Under the pieces are notes generated by a model. That model did not search any database. It was not told the origin of the DNA and was given only the letters and a program-made list of their open reading frames with translations. Shown here one piece after another: positions 15,795 through 23,974 of a stretch of 64,000 nt of DNA. The DNA comes from Paraburkholderia fungorum (GTDB taxonomy: Bacteria > Pseudomonadota > Gammaproteobacteria > Burkholderiales > Burkholderiaceae): positions 1 through 64,000 of the forward strand of contig NZ_MCAS01000067.1 in assembly GCF_003610895.1 (NCBI RefSeq), in the 5' to 3' direction. A program made the translations under genes and the position numbers. Numbering within the stretch: position 1 is the first letter of the stretch; each line of letters begins with the position of its first letter.

Positions 15795-18317
15795 ATGAAC
15801 CTTCGACTCTCCTCCCTTCGGGCTACGTTTATGCATCAAGATATGGTCCGACTGACGGCCGCAGCCGCTTTGGCGCTTGCGCTGGCCGGTGCCGGCGTGA
15901 ATAGCGCGGTGGCCGCGCCCGGCGACGCGGCGAGCGCGCCGGAGGGTGCCTCCGTGTCTTACGCCGCCGGGAGTCAATATACGGTGCGGCCCGGGCAATC
16001 GCTGAACGACGTGGCGATTGCCGTCACGCAATCGCACGACAAGGGGACGCTCGCACGCGCTTCGCGCGCGCTTTTCGATGCGAACCCGAATGCCTTTATG
16101 AGTCATGATCCGAGCCGGATGCGTGTCGGCGCGCTGCTGACGATTCCGGCACTGGATGCGTCGGGCGCGCTGGCGGCTTCGGCTCCGCTCGCGGGGTCCG
16201 CGCCTGCGGCACCGTCGGCTGCTGCTGCTGCGCCTGCTTCCGGGCCGAGCGTGCCGGCGCCCGCCGCGGCGAGCGGCGTGGCGCAGGTCAATGCCGCCGC
16301 CGCGAGCGCGGCTAGCGCGGCGGCTCGTGCCGCGGAACCCGCCACGCCCGCGATTTCAGGAGCGGCCAGTTCAGCGATTGGAGCAGGCCCTGCGACGCCC
16401 GGCAGTTCGGCAGCGGCGGGCACGATCGCGGCTGCGCCTGTTGCGGGCTCACAGGCTTCTGGTGCGGTGCCTGGTAGCGCTGCACATGTCTGGTCGGGCG
16501 CGATCCAGCCGCCGGCCAGCGAATCTGCCGAGGGTGCTTCGGCGGCCGCCCCTGGCACGGCTACCGCACAGCCGGCATCGCAGCCGCGCGCGCAGGTGTC
16601 CAGCTTGCAGCAGTTGCTTGCGCTGAAAAACCGCGTGCTGATGGAGTTGCAGAAACATGGCATCGGCGGCTCGCCTGCCGCGCCGGTCAGGCCTTCAACG
16701 AACGCGGCGCAGCCGGCCGCTGGCGTCTCGGCTGCCGCTGCCGTGTCCGCCAATGGCGGCGCTGCGGCTCCCGCATCGAACGACATTGGCATCTCGCAGA
16801 CGAATTTGAGCGTGGCGGCGGCAATCGGCGCGGCATTGGTCGTGTTGCTGGCGGTTTTCCGTATGCGTCGACGTAAGCGCGTCGCTGTTGCCGCGGCTCA
16901 GGGGACGCTTGCTGCAGATGCAGCGGCGGCTGCCGCGCGTGCGGCCGAGCAGCAGGATGGTTCGACGCGCGAGCCGACCCCGATACCCGAAGCGTCGGAC
17001 GAGGGCGCAGACGCGGCAGCAGGATACGCGGTGACGCTGACGTCAGCTGACCAGGAGGCCGCGGAGCGTGACGCAGCGGCTCGGGAAACGGCAGAACGCG
17101 TGGCGGCAGAGCGCGAAGCGGAAATTCGCGCGGCTGCGGAGCGTGAGACGGCAGAGCGGGAGCGTGCAGCGGCGGAACAAGCCGCAACCGACCGCGCGGC
17201 TGAAGAACGTGCAACAGCGGAGCGCGAAGCGGCAGAACACGCCGCAGCGGAACATGAGGCTGCGATCGGCCAACCGCACACAGATGTGCCGGCGCAGGAT
17301 CCCAGCGCATCCCAACACGTGTGGCGCGAACGCCACCCGGCGCCCATCCCCATCGACCCCGAGCAGCCGAGCGCGGAGCTAACATCGGCTGCCCAAAGCG
17401 GCTCCGCTTCCGAACCGCTTTCCGGCGCTCATCACGAGAGCCTCGATGGCGCGACCACGGCTGCGAGTCTTGCAGCTGCGGCGGAACTCGGTGCAGAAGC
17501 ATTGCCGCACACACCGCTTGAGCCGGTTAGCGGAATCTTCCCGGAAGAAGTGCCGCCGCATCGTCTGCAATGGGATGACGAACCGGCATCGGGCGCGCCG
17601 TTGGCAGAGTCGACGCACGTGCTGCCCGCTGAGCCGCAGAATCCTGTCGACACCCCGTCGCCGGTCATCGATTTCACGCAGCCGAATGTCGAGCCGCACA
17701 CGGCTTCGACTGTCGGCGAGCCGTTCTATGAGCCGCAACACCAGTCGCATCAACAGGCTGAATCCGCGACGCCCGACGGCACGCCGAGTGTCGAGCCGGC
17801 GCCCGTCGCGCAAATTCCGCCGGCGCTGCCCATTCCGACCGAGTTCCCGCGCGACGCTGTCGATGCATTCAGCAGTCTGGACATGCCGTTGCCGCCGCGA
17901 ATCGAATCGACCGACGCAGCTATGAGCGCGCCTGGATCGCTGCCGGCGCAACCGGTTGCATCCCCGGAAACCACGGCGCAGCACGATCTGGATGACGCCC
18001 CGCACATCGCCGATGAAATCTCCGCCGGTACCGCGGGCCATGCAGCCGTTGCAGGCTTGGGCGCGGTCGGGTTCGGCGCGCTGAAGCTTGATTTCGACCT
18101 CGAGTTGCCGCCGAGTCCGGCTCAGCCGTTGCCGGTTTTCACGTCGGCCGATCTCACCCGCATCGCCCGTAACAAGCTGGATCTGGCCGCCGAATATATC
18201 GATCTCGGCGATCTGTCCGGCGCGCGCCTGCTCATCAACGAAGTGATCGAAGCGAACGATCCGGCCACGCGCACCGAGGCCCGCGCGCTGCTCTCGACGC
18301 TCGCGCCCTTGTCGTGA
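15795..18317 (+). CDS. fimV: FimV-like peptidoglycan-binding protein
   Basis: An 840-residue inner-membrane protein of the FimV/HubP type, which organises polar structures and type IV pili or twitching in related bacteria. A signal sequence (17-41) is followed by a LysM-like region (60-112, SQYTVRPGQSLNDVA), then a long Ala/Ser/Pro-rich linker. One transmembrane segment (about 338-355) precedes RMRRRKR. A charged Ala/Glu/Arg coiled-coil-like stretch lies at about 423-490, then an acidic linker. The conserved FimV C-terminal segment is ARNKLDLAAEYIDLGDLSGA. ATG 15795 is preceded by AGGGG. It occupies the place of usg in the enterobacterial asd-usg-truA order. Low-complexity linkers make exact domain limits approximate. 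Confidence 0.88.
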   Translation: MNLRLSSLRATFMHQDMVRLTAAAALALALAGAGVNSAVAAPGDAASAPEGASVSYAAGSQYTVRPGQSLNDVAIAVTQSHDKGTLARASRALFDANPNAFMSHDPSRMRVGALLTIPALDASGALAASAPLAGSAPAAPSAAAAAPASGPSVPAPAAASGVAQVNAAAASAASAAARAAEPATPAISGAASSAIGAGPATPGSSAAAGTIAAAPVAGSQASGAVPGSAAHVWSGAIQPPASESAEGASAAAPGTATAQPASQPRAQVSSLQQLLALKNRVLMELQKHGIGGSPAAPVRPSTNAAQPAAGVSAAAAVSANGGAAAPASNDIGISQTNLSVAAAIGAALVVLLAVFRMRRRKRVAVAAAQGTLAADAAAAAARAAEQQDGSTREPTPIPEASDEGADAAAGYAVTLTSADQEAAERDAAARETAERVAAEREAEIRAAAERETAERERAAAEQAATDRAAEERATAEREAAEHAAAEHEAAIGQPHTDVPAQDPSASQHVWRERHPAPIPIDPEQPSAELTSAAQSGSASEPLSGAHHESLDGATTAASLAAAAELGAEALPHTPLEPVSGIFPEEVPPHRLQWDDEPASGAPLAESTHVLPAEPQNPVDTPSPVIDFTQPNVEPHTASTVGEPFYEPQHQSHQQAESATPDGTPSVEPAPVAQIPPALPIPTEFPRDAVDAFSSLDMPLPPRIESTDAAMSAPGSLPAQPVASPETTAQHDLDDAPHIADEISAGTAGHAAVAGLGAVGFGALKLDFDLELPPSPAQPLPVFTSADLTRIARNKLDLAAEYIDLGDLSGARLLINEVIEANDPATRTEARALLSTLAPLS

Positions 18318-19126
18318 AGCGTATTGCACTAGGCGTTCAGTACGACGGCTCGGCATTCTGCGGCTGGCAGTCGCAGCCGCACGGCAAGACCGTGCAGGAC
18401 GAGCTCGAACGGGCGTTGCGCGAGTTCGCGCAAACGCCTGTGCAAACCGTTGTGGCTGGCCGCACGGATACCGGCGTGCATGGCCTCGGCCAGGTGGTGC
18501 ACTTCGACACCGAACTCGATCGCACGGACTTTTCGTGGGTTCGCGGCACCAACGCTTTTCTGCCGAAAACGATCGCCGTGCAATGGGCCAAGCCGATGCC
18601 GGATGCGTTTCACGCGCGCTTTTCGGCGTTCGAGCGGACCTATTACTACGTGCTGTACGTCCATCCGTTCCGCTCGCCGATGCAGGCTACGCGGGCCGGC
18701 TGGATGCACACACCGCTCGACGTCGACGCCATGCGAGCGGCGGCCGCCCACCTGATCGGCGAGCACGATTTTTCGGCGTTTCGCTCGTCTCAATGCCAGG
18801 CGAAGACGCCGGTCAAGCATCTGTATCAGATCGACATACTGCAACAGGGCGACTTCATTCATTTCCGCTTTCGGGCGAACGCGTTCCTGCACCACATGGT
18901 GCGCAACCTGATGGGGTGTCTTGTCGATATCGGGCGGGGGCGCCATCCGGCCGAATGGATGGCCGAGGTACTCGCTAGTCGCGATCGCGATTGTGCCGCG
19001 CCGACTTTCATGCCTGATGGCCTGTACCTCGCGCAGGTAGGCTATCCTCAGCAATTCGCCGTGCCCGCGCCGCAGATTGGCAGCGTGCCCTGGAGTACCG
19101 TATGGACCGAGCAAGCGCAAACATGA
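18314..19126 (+). CDS. truA: tRNA pseudouridine(38-40) synthase
   Basis: Converts uridines 38-40 of tRNA anticodon arms to pseudouridine. The 270-residue protein has VQYDGSAFCGWQ at the start, the catalytic aspartate in VAGRTDTGVHGLGQVVHF, and ARFSAFERTYYYVLY and FLHHMVRNLMG later. The GTG start at 18314 overlaps the fimV stop as GTGA, and its own stop overlaps trpF as ATGA, so translation of the three genes is probably coupled. Confidence 0.96.
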   Translation: MKRIALGVQYDGSAFCGWQSQPHGKTVQDELERALREFAQTPVQTVVAGRTDTGVHGLGQVVHFDTELDRTDFSWVRGTNAFLPKTIAVQWAKPMPDAFHARFSAFERTYYYVLYVHPFRSPMQATRAGWMHTPLDVDAMRAAAAHLIGEHDFSAFRSSQCQAKTPVKHLYQIDILQQGDFIHFRFRANAFLHHMVRNLMGCLVDIGRGRHPAEWMAEVLASRDRDCAAPTFMPDGLYLAQVGYPQQFAVPAPQIGSVPWSTVWTEQAQT

Positions 19127-19836
19127 AATCAACCGCAAACCTGGCGGCCGAAGCTCACGCGAGCGGTTCGCAACTCGCCGCGCCGCGCCGCACGCGTATC
19201 AAACTTTGCGGCTTGTCGAAGCCGGAAGACGTGACTCAGGCGATCGACCTCGGCGCCGACGCGATCGGCCTCGTGTTCTATCCGCCGAGCGCGCGCTCCG
19301 TGAGCGTCGCGCAGGCCGTCGAGCTGGTGCATGACGTGCCGCCGTTCGTGTCGGTAGTCGGCCTGTTCGTGAACCCAACGCAGGACTGGATTCGTGAAGT
19401 CGCCAGTAACGTCGGGCTCACGCTGCTGCAGTTCCACGGCGACGAAACCGCGGAGCAATGCGAATCCCTCGCCGGCGTTGCGGGTTTGCCTTGGTTGCGC
19501 GCTCTGCGCGTTGCGGCGGATACTCAACCGGCAGATTTGGTAAAATCGGCGCTTAACTATTCAGCAGCCAGCGGCCTCCTGTTCGACACCCATGTCGAAG
19601 GCTATGGCGGCGGCGGGAAGGTTTTCGATTGGTCACTTATTCCAGCAGAGCTCGCGCGTCGGGCCGTTTTGAGTGGTGGGTTGAACGCGCAAAACGTCAG
19701 TGACGCGATCCATCGCGTGCGCCCGTACGCGGTCGATGTCTCGAGCGGCATCGAAGTGCCGGGCGCCAAGGGCGTGAAAGATCACGCCCGGATGGCGGCG
19801 TTCGTACGCGCAGTGCGCGCAGCGGACGCTGAATGA
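19123..19836 (+). CDS. trpF: Phosphoribosylanthranilate isomerase
   Basis: Third step of tryptophan synthesis from anthranilate. The protein is a TIM barrel with the catalytic cysteine in RIKLCGLSKPEDV, then FVNPTQDWI, LLQFHGDE, LLFDTHVEGYGGGGKVFDW and the phosphate-binding SGGLNAQNV and AVDVSSGIEVPGAKG. The start is taken at ATG 19123, overlapping the truA stop. ATG 19102 would add seven residues inside truA. In either case there is an N-terminal tail of 20 or more residues before the barrel. The length is 237 residues from the chosen start. Confidence 0.95.
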   Translation: MKSTANLAAEAHASGSQLAAPRRTRIKLCGLSKPEDVTQAIDLGADAIGLVFYPPSARSVSVAQAVELVHDVPPFVSVVGLFVNPTQDWIREVASNVGLTLLQFHGDETAEQCESLAGVAGLPWLRALRVAADTQPADLVKSALNYSAASGLLFDTHVEGYGGGGKVFDWSLIPAELARRAVLSGGLNAQNVSDAIHRVRPYAVDVSSGIEVPGAKGVKDHARMAAFVRAVRAADAE

Positions 19837-19896
19837 TTCAGGCGACGCGGTTGTCTCATCTGAGAACCGTGCGCCACACTGAGAAGAGTGATCACC

Positions 19897-21090
19897 ATGT
19901 ATAACTTGCCTGACGAAAGGGGCCATTTCGGCCCGTATGGCGGCGTGTTCGTCGCTGAAACGCTGGTTCACGCACTCAACGAGCTGCGTGTCGCGTACGA
20001 GAAATATCAGAAAGACCCGGAATTCGTCGCCGAATACGAGCGCGAACTGAAGCATTTCGTGGGTCGTCCGTCCCCGATTTATCACGCACAGCGCTGGAGC
20101 GAAATGCTCGGCGGCGCGCAGATTTTCCTCAAGCGTGAAGATCTGAATCACACCGGCGCGCACAAGATCAATAACGTGATCGGCCAGGCGTTGCTCGCCA
20201 AGCGCATGGGCAAGCCGCGCGTGATCGCGGAAACCGGCGCGGGCCAGCACGGCGTGGCGACTGCGACCATCGCGGCGCGCTTCGGCATGGAATGCGTGGT
20301 CTACATGGGCGAGGAAGACGTGCGCCGCCAGGCCGCCAACGTCTACCGGATGAAGCTGCTCGGCGCGACCGTCGTACCTGTGCAGTCCGGCTCGCGCACG
20401 CTGAAAGACGCGCTCAATGAAGCCATGCGCGACTGGGTGACCAACGTCGAAAATACCTTTTACATCATCGGCACGGTGGCGGGACCGCATCCCTATCCGA
20501 TGATGGTGCGCGACTTCCAGCGCGTGATCGGCGACGAGTGCAAGGTGCAGATGCCCGAGCTGGTGGGGCGTCAGCCGGATGCGGTGATTGCATGCGTTGG
20601 CGGTGGTTCGAATGCAATGGGTATCTTTTACCCGTACATTGACGACACTTCGGTGCAACTGATCGGCGTTGAACCGGCCGGCGACGGGATCGAAACCGGG
20701 CGGCACGCGGCCTCGCTGCTCGGCGGCACGCCGGGCGTGCTGCATGGCAACCGCACGTATCTGCTGCAGGACGAGAACGGTCAGATCATGGAAACCCATT
20801 CGATCTCGGCCGGGCTGGACTATCCGGGCGTGGGTCCCGAGCATGCGTGGCTAAAAGACAGCAACCGCGCGCAATACGTCAGCATCACCGACGAAGAAGC
20901 GCTCAAGGGATTCCACGATTGCTGTCGCATCGAGGGCATTATTCCGGCACTGGAATCCAGCCACGCGCTGGCCTATGCCGCGAAACTCGCGCCGACGCTG
21001 CCCAAGGACAAGGTCCTTCTGGTCAATCTGTCGGGCCGCGGCGACAAGGACATGCACACGGTCGCTGAGCGATCGGGTATCCAGTTCTGA
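19897..21090 (+). CDS. trpB: Tryptophan synthase beta chain
   Basis: PLP enzyme joining indole and serine to tryptophan. The 397-residue protein starts MYNLPDERGHFGPYGGVFVAE. The cofactor lysine K90 lies in NHTGAHKINN, with AETGAGQHGVATAT, the phosphate loop VGGGSNAMGIFYPYI and NLSGRGDKD. ATG 19897 is chosen over an in-frame GTG nine bases upstream because GAGAAGAG then has suitable spacing. It is followed after 11 bp by a DNA methyltransferase rather than directly by trpA. Confidence 0.97.
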   Translation: MYNLPDERGHFGPYGGVFVAETLVHALNELRVAYEKYQKDPEFVAEYERELKHFVGRPSPIYHAQRWSEMLGGAQIFLKREDLNHTGAHKINNVIGQALLAKRMGKPRVIAETGAGQHGVATATIAARFGMECVVYMGEEDVRRQAANVYRMKLLGATVVPVQSGSRTLKDALNEAMRDWVTNVENTFYIIGTVAGPHPYPMMVRDFQRVIGDECKVQMPELVGRQPDAVIACVGGGSNAMGIFYPYIDDTSVQLIGVEPAGDGIETGRHAASLLGGTPGVLHGNRTYLLQDENGQIMETHSISAGLDYPGVGPEHAWLKDSNRAQYVSITDEEALKGFHDCCRIEGIIPALESSHALAYAAKLAPTLPKDKVLLVNLSGRGDKDMHTVAERSGIQF

Positions 21091-21101
21091 GCGCCGCGAC
21101 G

Positions 21102-22022
21102 ATGCGCGACGAGTTCGACGAGCCGCAACCGGCACTTGAAGCCACGACCCCGGTCGCCGAGGTCGTGGCGGCCGAGGCGCCTGCACTTTTGTTGCCGCAG
21201 GTGCCCGCCGGTATCCGGCTGTTGAACCGCGATTTTTTGTCCGATGTGGCGAATATCCCCGACGGGTCGATCGACCTGATCCTTTGCGATCCGCCTTATG
21301 GGCTCGGCAAGGATTACGGCAACGACTCCGACATGCGCTCAGGCGAAGATTTTCTCGCCTGGACACGTGGCTGGCTCGAACTGGCTATTCCGAAGCTCAA
21401 GCCGTCGGGTTCGCTGTACATCTTCTGCACGTGGCAGTACGCACCGGAAATCTTCAGCTTCCTGAAGACAAAACTCACGATGATCAACGAAATCATCTGG
21501 GACCGGCGCGTGCCGAGCATGGGCGGAACCGTGCGCCGTTTTACCTCGGTGCACGACAACATCGGCTTTTTCGCGGTGTCGAAAGATTACTTTTTCGATC
21601 TCGATCCCGTCCGCATCCCGTACGATGCCGTCACGAAGAAGGCGCGTTCGCGTAAATTGTTCGAAGGCAGCAAGTGGCTGGAGCTTGGCTATAATCCTAA
21701 GGATGTCTGGTCGGTATCGCGGCTGCATCGGCAACACGCCGAGCGCGTCGATCATCCGACCCAGAAACCTCTGGAAATCGTCGAGCGGATGGTGCTGGCA
21801 AGTTGTCCAAAGGGCGGGCGCGTGCTCGACCCGTTCATGGGCAGTGGCACCACCGCAGTCGCTTGCGCCCGGCAGCAGCGCGAATTCGTCGGCTATGAGA
21901 TCAATGAAAGTTACTGCGCAATAGCGCGCGAACGCGTTAGCGCGGCCGCGTCGGCGCCCACTGCCGCCCGCAAGACTCGCAAGGCTGCGGCCAAAGCCGA
22001 GCGGCAAACCGAGGCGCAATAA
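21102..22022 (+). CDS. Orphan site-specific DNA methyltransferase (beta class)
   Basis: A 306-residue amino-methyltransferase of the N4-cytosine/N6-adenine type. The catalytic motif IV, LCDPPYGLGKDYG (DPPY at 63-66), precedes the target region. The SAM-binding motif DPFMGSGTTAVACARQ lies at about 243-258, giving the beta-class order. The N-terminal 35 residues are Ala/Pro/Glu-rich, and the C-terminus is an Ala/Lys/Arg-rich tail. No restriction enzyme gene is nearby. It sits inside the trp run with gaps of 11 and 32 bp, so it is likely co-transcribed. I recall that methylases at this locus in B. cenocepacia and B. pseudomallei were assigned GTWWAC; that is memory, not tested here. Confidence 0.9.
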   Translation: MRDEFDEPQPALEATTPVAEVVAAEAPALLLPQVPAGIRLLNRDFLSDVANIPDGSIDLILCDPPYGLGKDYGNDSDMRSGEDFLAWTRGWLELAIPKLKPSGSLYIFCTWQYAPEIFSFLKTKLTMINEIIWDRRVPSMGGTVRRFTSVHDNIGFFAVSKDYFFDLDPVRIPYDAVTKKARSRKLFEGSKWLELGYNPKDVWSVSRLHRQHAERVDHPTQKPLEIVERMVLASCPKGGRVLDPFMGSGTTAVACARQQREFVGYEINESYCAIARERVSAAASAPTAARKTRKAAAKAERQTEAQ

Positions 22023-22054
22023 GCGCGCAGTAGCTACAAATCCGAGAATATTCC

Positions 22055-22867
22055 ATGTCCCGTATCAAGAATACGTTTGCTGCGTTGTCCGCCCAGGGTA
22101 AGAAAGGCCTGATTCCGTTCATGACCGCCGGCGACCCGGATCCGGCGCGCACCGTCGAATTCATGCACGCGCTCGCCGCCGGCGGCGCCGACGTGATCGA
22201 ACTCGGTGTACCGTTTTCCGACCCCATGGCCGACGGTCCGGTGATCCAGCAGTCCTCCGAACGCGCGCTGGCGCATGGCGTGTCGCTGCGCCGCGTGCTG
22301 GCCGACGTGAAGCGCTTCCGCGAAACCAACGACAAGACGCCGGTGGTGCTGATGGGCTACGCCAACCCGATCGAACGCATGGGTACCGAAGCGTTCGCGA
22401 GAGCAGCCCAGGAAGCCGGAGTGGACGGCGTGCTAGTTGTCGACTACCCACCTGAAGAGTGCGTTAACTTCGCCGAACAGATGCGATCTGCTGGCATCGA
22501 TCCGATCTTTCTGCTTGCACCCACCTCCACGGATGAGCGCATCGCGGAAGTCGGCAAAATCGCCAGCGGTTACGTCTATTATGTGTCGTTGAAAGGCGTG
22601 ACCGGCGCGGCAAATCTGGACGTTTCCAGCATCGCGAGTAAAATCCCGGCCATCAAGTCGCGCGTCCCCCTGCCGGTGGGCGTCGGTTTTGGCATCCGTG
22701 ACGCGCAAACAGCGCGTCTGGTGGCCGAAGTGTCCGATGCCGTCGTAATCGGCAGCCGTATCGTGCAGTTGCTCGAACAAGCGGCCCCCGAGGCCGCCGC
22801 CGAGACGCTCACGCGCTTCATTGCTGAAGTGCGCGAGGCGATCGATAGCGTTGCGACTGCCCGATAA
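22055..22867 (+). CDS. trpA: Tryptophan synthase alpha chain
   Basis: Cleaves indole-3-glycerol phosphate to indole, which is channelled to TrpB. The 270-residue barrel protein begins MSRIKNTFAALSAQGKKGLI. Catalytic residues are in DVIELGVPFSDPMADGPVIQ (Glu and Asp). FLLAPTSTDERI, YYVSLKGVTG and the phosphate loop GVGFGIRDAQTA follow. Length is normal. It lies between the methyltransferase and accD. Confidence 0.97.
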   Translation: MSRIKNTFAALSAQGKKGLIPFMTAGDPDPARTVEFMHALAAGGADVIELGVPFSDPMADGPVIQQSSERALAHGVSLRRVLADVKRFRETNDKTPVVLMGYANPIERMGTEAFARAAQEAGVDGVLVVDYPPEECVNFAEQMRSAGIDPIFLLAPTSTDERIAEVGKIASGYVYYVSLKGVTGAANLDVSSIASKIPAIKSRVPLPVGVGFGIRDAQTARLVAEVSDAVVIGSRIVQLLEQAAPEAAAETLTRFIAEVREAIDSVATAR

Positions 22868-22947
22868 CAGTTATTTTTGTCGTCTGTAGTGTGAACGGCG
22901 GGTTCGTCCCGCCGTTTGCGCAACCGTTGACCCCAGAAGGATTCAAT

Positions 22948-23820
22948 ATGAGCTGGCTCGATAAGCTGCTGCCGCCGAAAATCAAACAAACCGACCCGAA
23001 GAGCCGCAAGGGGATTCCGGAAGGCCTGTGGATCAAGTGCCCGTCGTGCGAAGCCGTGCTGTACCGCAATGACGTCGAGGCCAATCTGCACGTTTGCCCA
23101 AAGTGCGACCATCACATGCGCATTGGCGCGCGTGAGCGGCTCGACGGCCTGCTCGACCCGGAAGGCCGCTACGAGATCGGTCAGGAAATCGTGCCGGTCG
23201 ACGCGCTCAAGTTCAAAGACAGCCGCAAGTACCCGGACCGCCTGAAAGAGGCGATGGACGACACCGACGAAACCGACGCGATGGTCGTGATGGGCGGTGC
23301 CATCCACACGCTGCCGGTGGTGGTCGCCTGCTTCGAGTTCTCGTTCATGGGTGGCTCGATGGGTTCGGTGGTCGGCGAGCGTTTCGCGCGCGGCGCGCAG
23401 AATGCGCTCGAACAGAAGGTGCCGTTTATCTGCTTCACCGCTTCGGGCGGTGCGCGGATGCAGGAAAGCCTGCTGTCGCTGATGCAAATGGCGAAGACCA
23501 CGGCGATGCTGACCAGGCTGGCCGAAGCCAAGCTGCCGTTCATTTCCGTGCTGACCGATCCGACCATGGGCGGCGTGTCGGCGAGTTTCGCGTTCCTCGG
23601 CGACGTGGTGATCGCGGAGCCGAAGGCGCTGATCGGTTTCGCCGGCCCGCGCGTGATCGAGCAAACTGTGCGCGAAAAGCTGCCGGAAGGCTTCCAGCGC
23701 GCCGAGTTCCTGCTCACGAAGGGCGCGGTCGACATGATCGTTGATCGCCGCAAGCTGCGCGAAGAAATCGCGCAACTGATGGCGCTGCTGAGCCATCAGC
23801 CGGCCGACGCTGTCGCGTAA
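22948..23820 (+). CDS. accD: Acetyl-CoA carboxylase carboxyltransferase subunit beta
   Basis: Part of the carboxyltransferase that makes malonyl-CoA for fatty acid synthesis. The 290-residue protein begins MSWLDKLLPPKIKQ. It has a four-cysteine zinc ribbon (CPSCEAVLYRNDVEANLHVC then PKC). The crotonase-like core includes FMGGSMGSVVGERFARG, FTASGGARMQESLLSLMQM and LTDPTMGGVSASFA. ATG 22948 is used because AGAAGGA precedes it and the family starts here. The accD-folC-SPOR-cvpA-purF order is as in E. coli. Confidence 0.97.
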   Translation: MSWLDKLLPPKIKQTDPKSRKGIPEGLWIKCPSCEAVLYRNDVEANLHVCPKCDHHMRIGARERLDGLLDPEGRYEIGQEIVPVDALKFKDSRKYPDRLKEAMDDTDETDAMVVMGGAIHTLPVVVACFEFSFMGGSMGSVVGERFARGAQNALEQKVPFICFTASGGARMQESLLSLMQMAKTTAMLTRLAEAKLPFISVLTDPTMGGVSASFAFLGDVVIAEPKALIGFAGPRVIEQTVREKLPEGFQRAEFLLTKGAVDMIVDRRKLREEIAQLMALLSHQPADAVA

Positions 23821-23895
23821 GTCACAAACCCGTATCGATTCAGCGCCGTGCCTGTTCAGGCGCGGCCGCCGTCAAGAAAAGCAGTCAAAAAATAG

Positions 23896-23930
23896 CGCGC
23901 CGCGAGAGTCATCAAGCGGCGCGTTGTCAT
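23896..23930 (+). terminator. Possible weak terminator after accD
   Basis: CGCGCCGC (23896-23903) pairs with GCGGCGCG (23916-23923), followed by TTGTCATTT. The T-run is poor, so termination strength is uncertain. Confidence 0.4.
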
Positions 23931-23974
23931 TTCCGGGATAATCACGATCTCGCAACGCAGCACAGATTGACTCG

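Noticed and set aside
16156..17382. Possible tandem repeats or mobile element in the Ala/Ser/Glu-rich part of fimV
   Set aside because: It is low-complexity linker and coiled-coil coding sequence that stays in frame; there are no regular repeat units or terminal repeats.
22933..23820. accD read as a propionyl-CoA carboxylase beta subunit
   Set aside because: The four-cysteine zinc ribbon, 290-residue length and accD-folC synteny fit AccD specifically.
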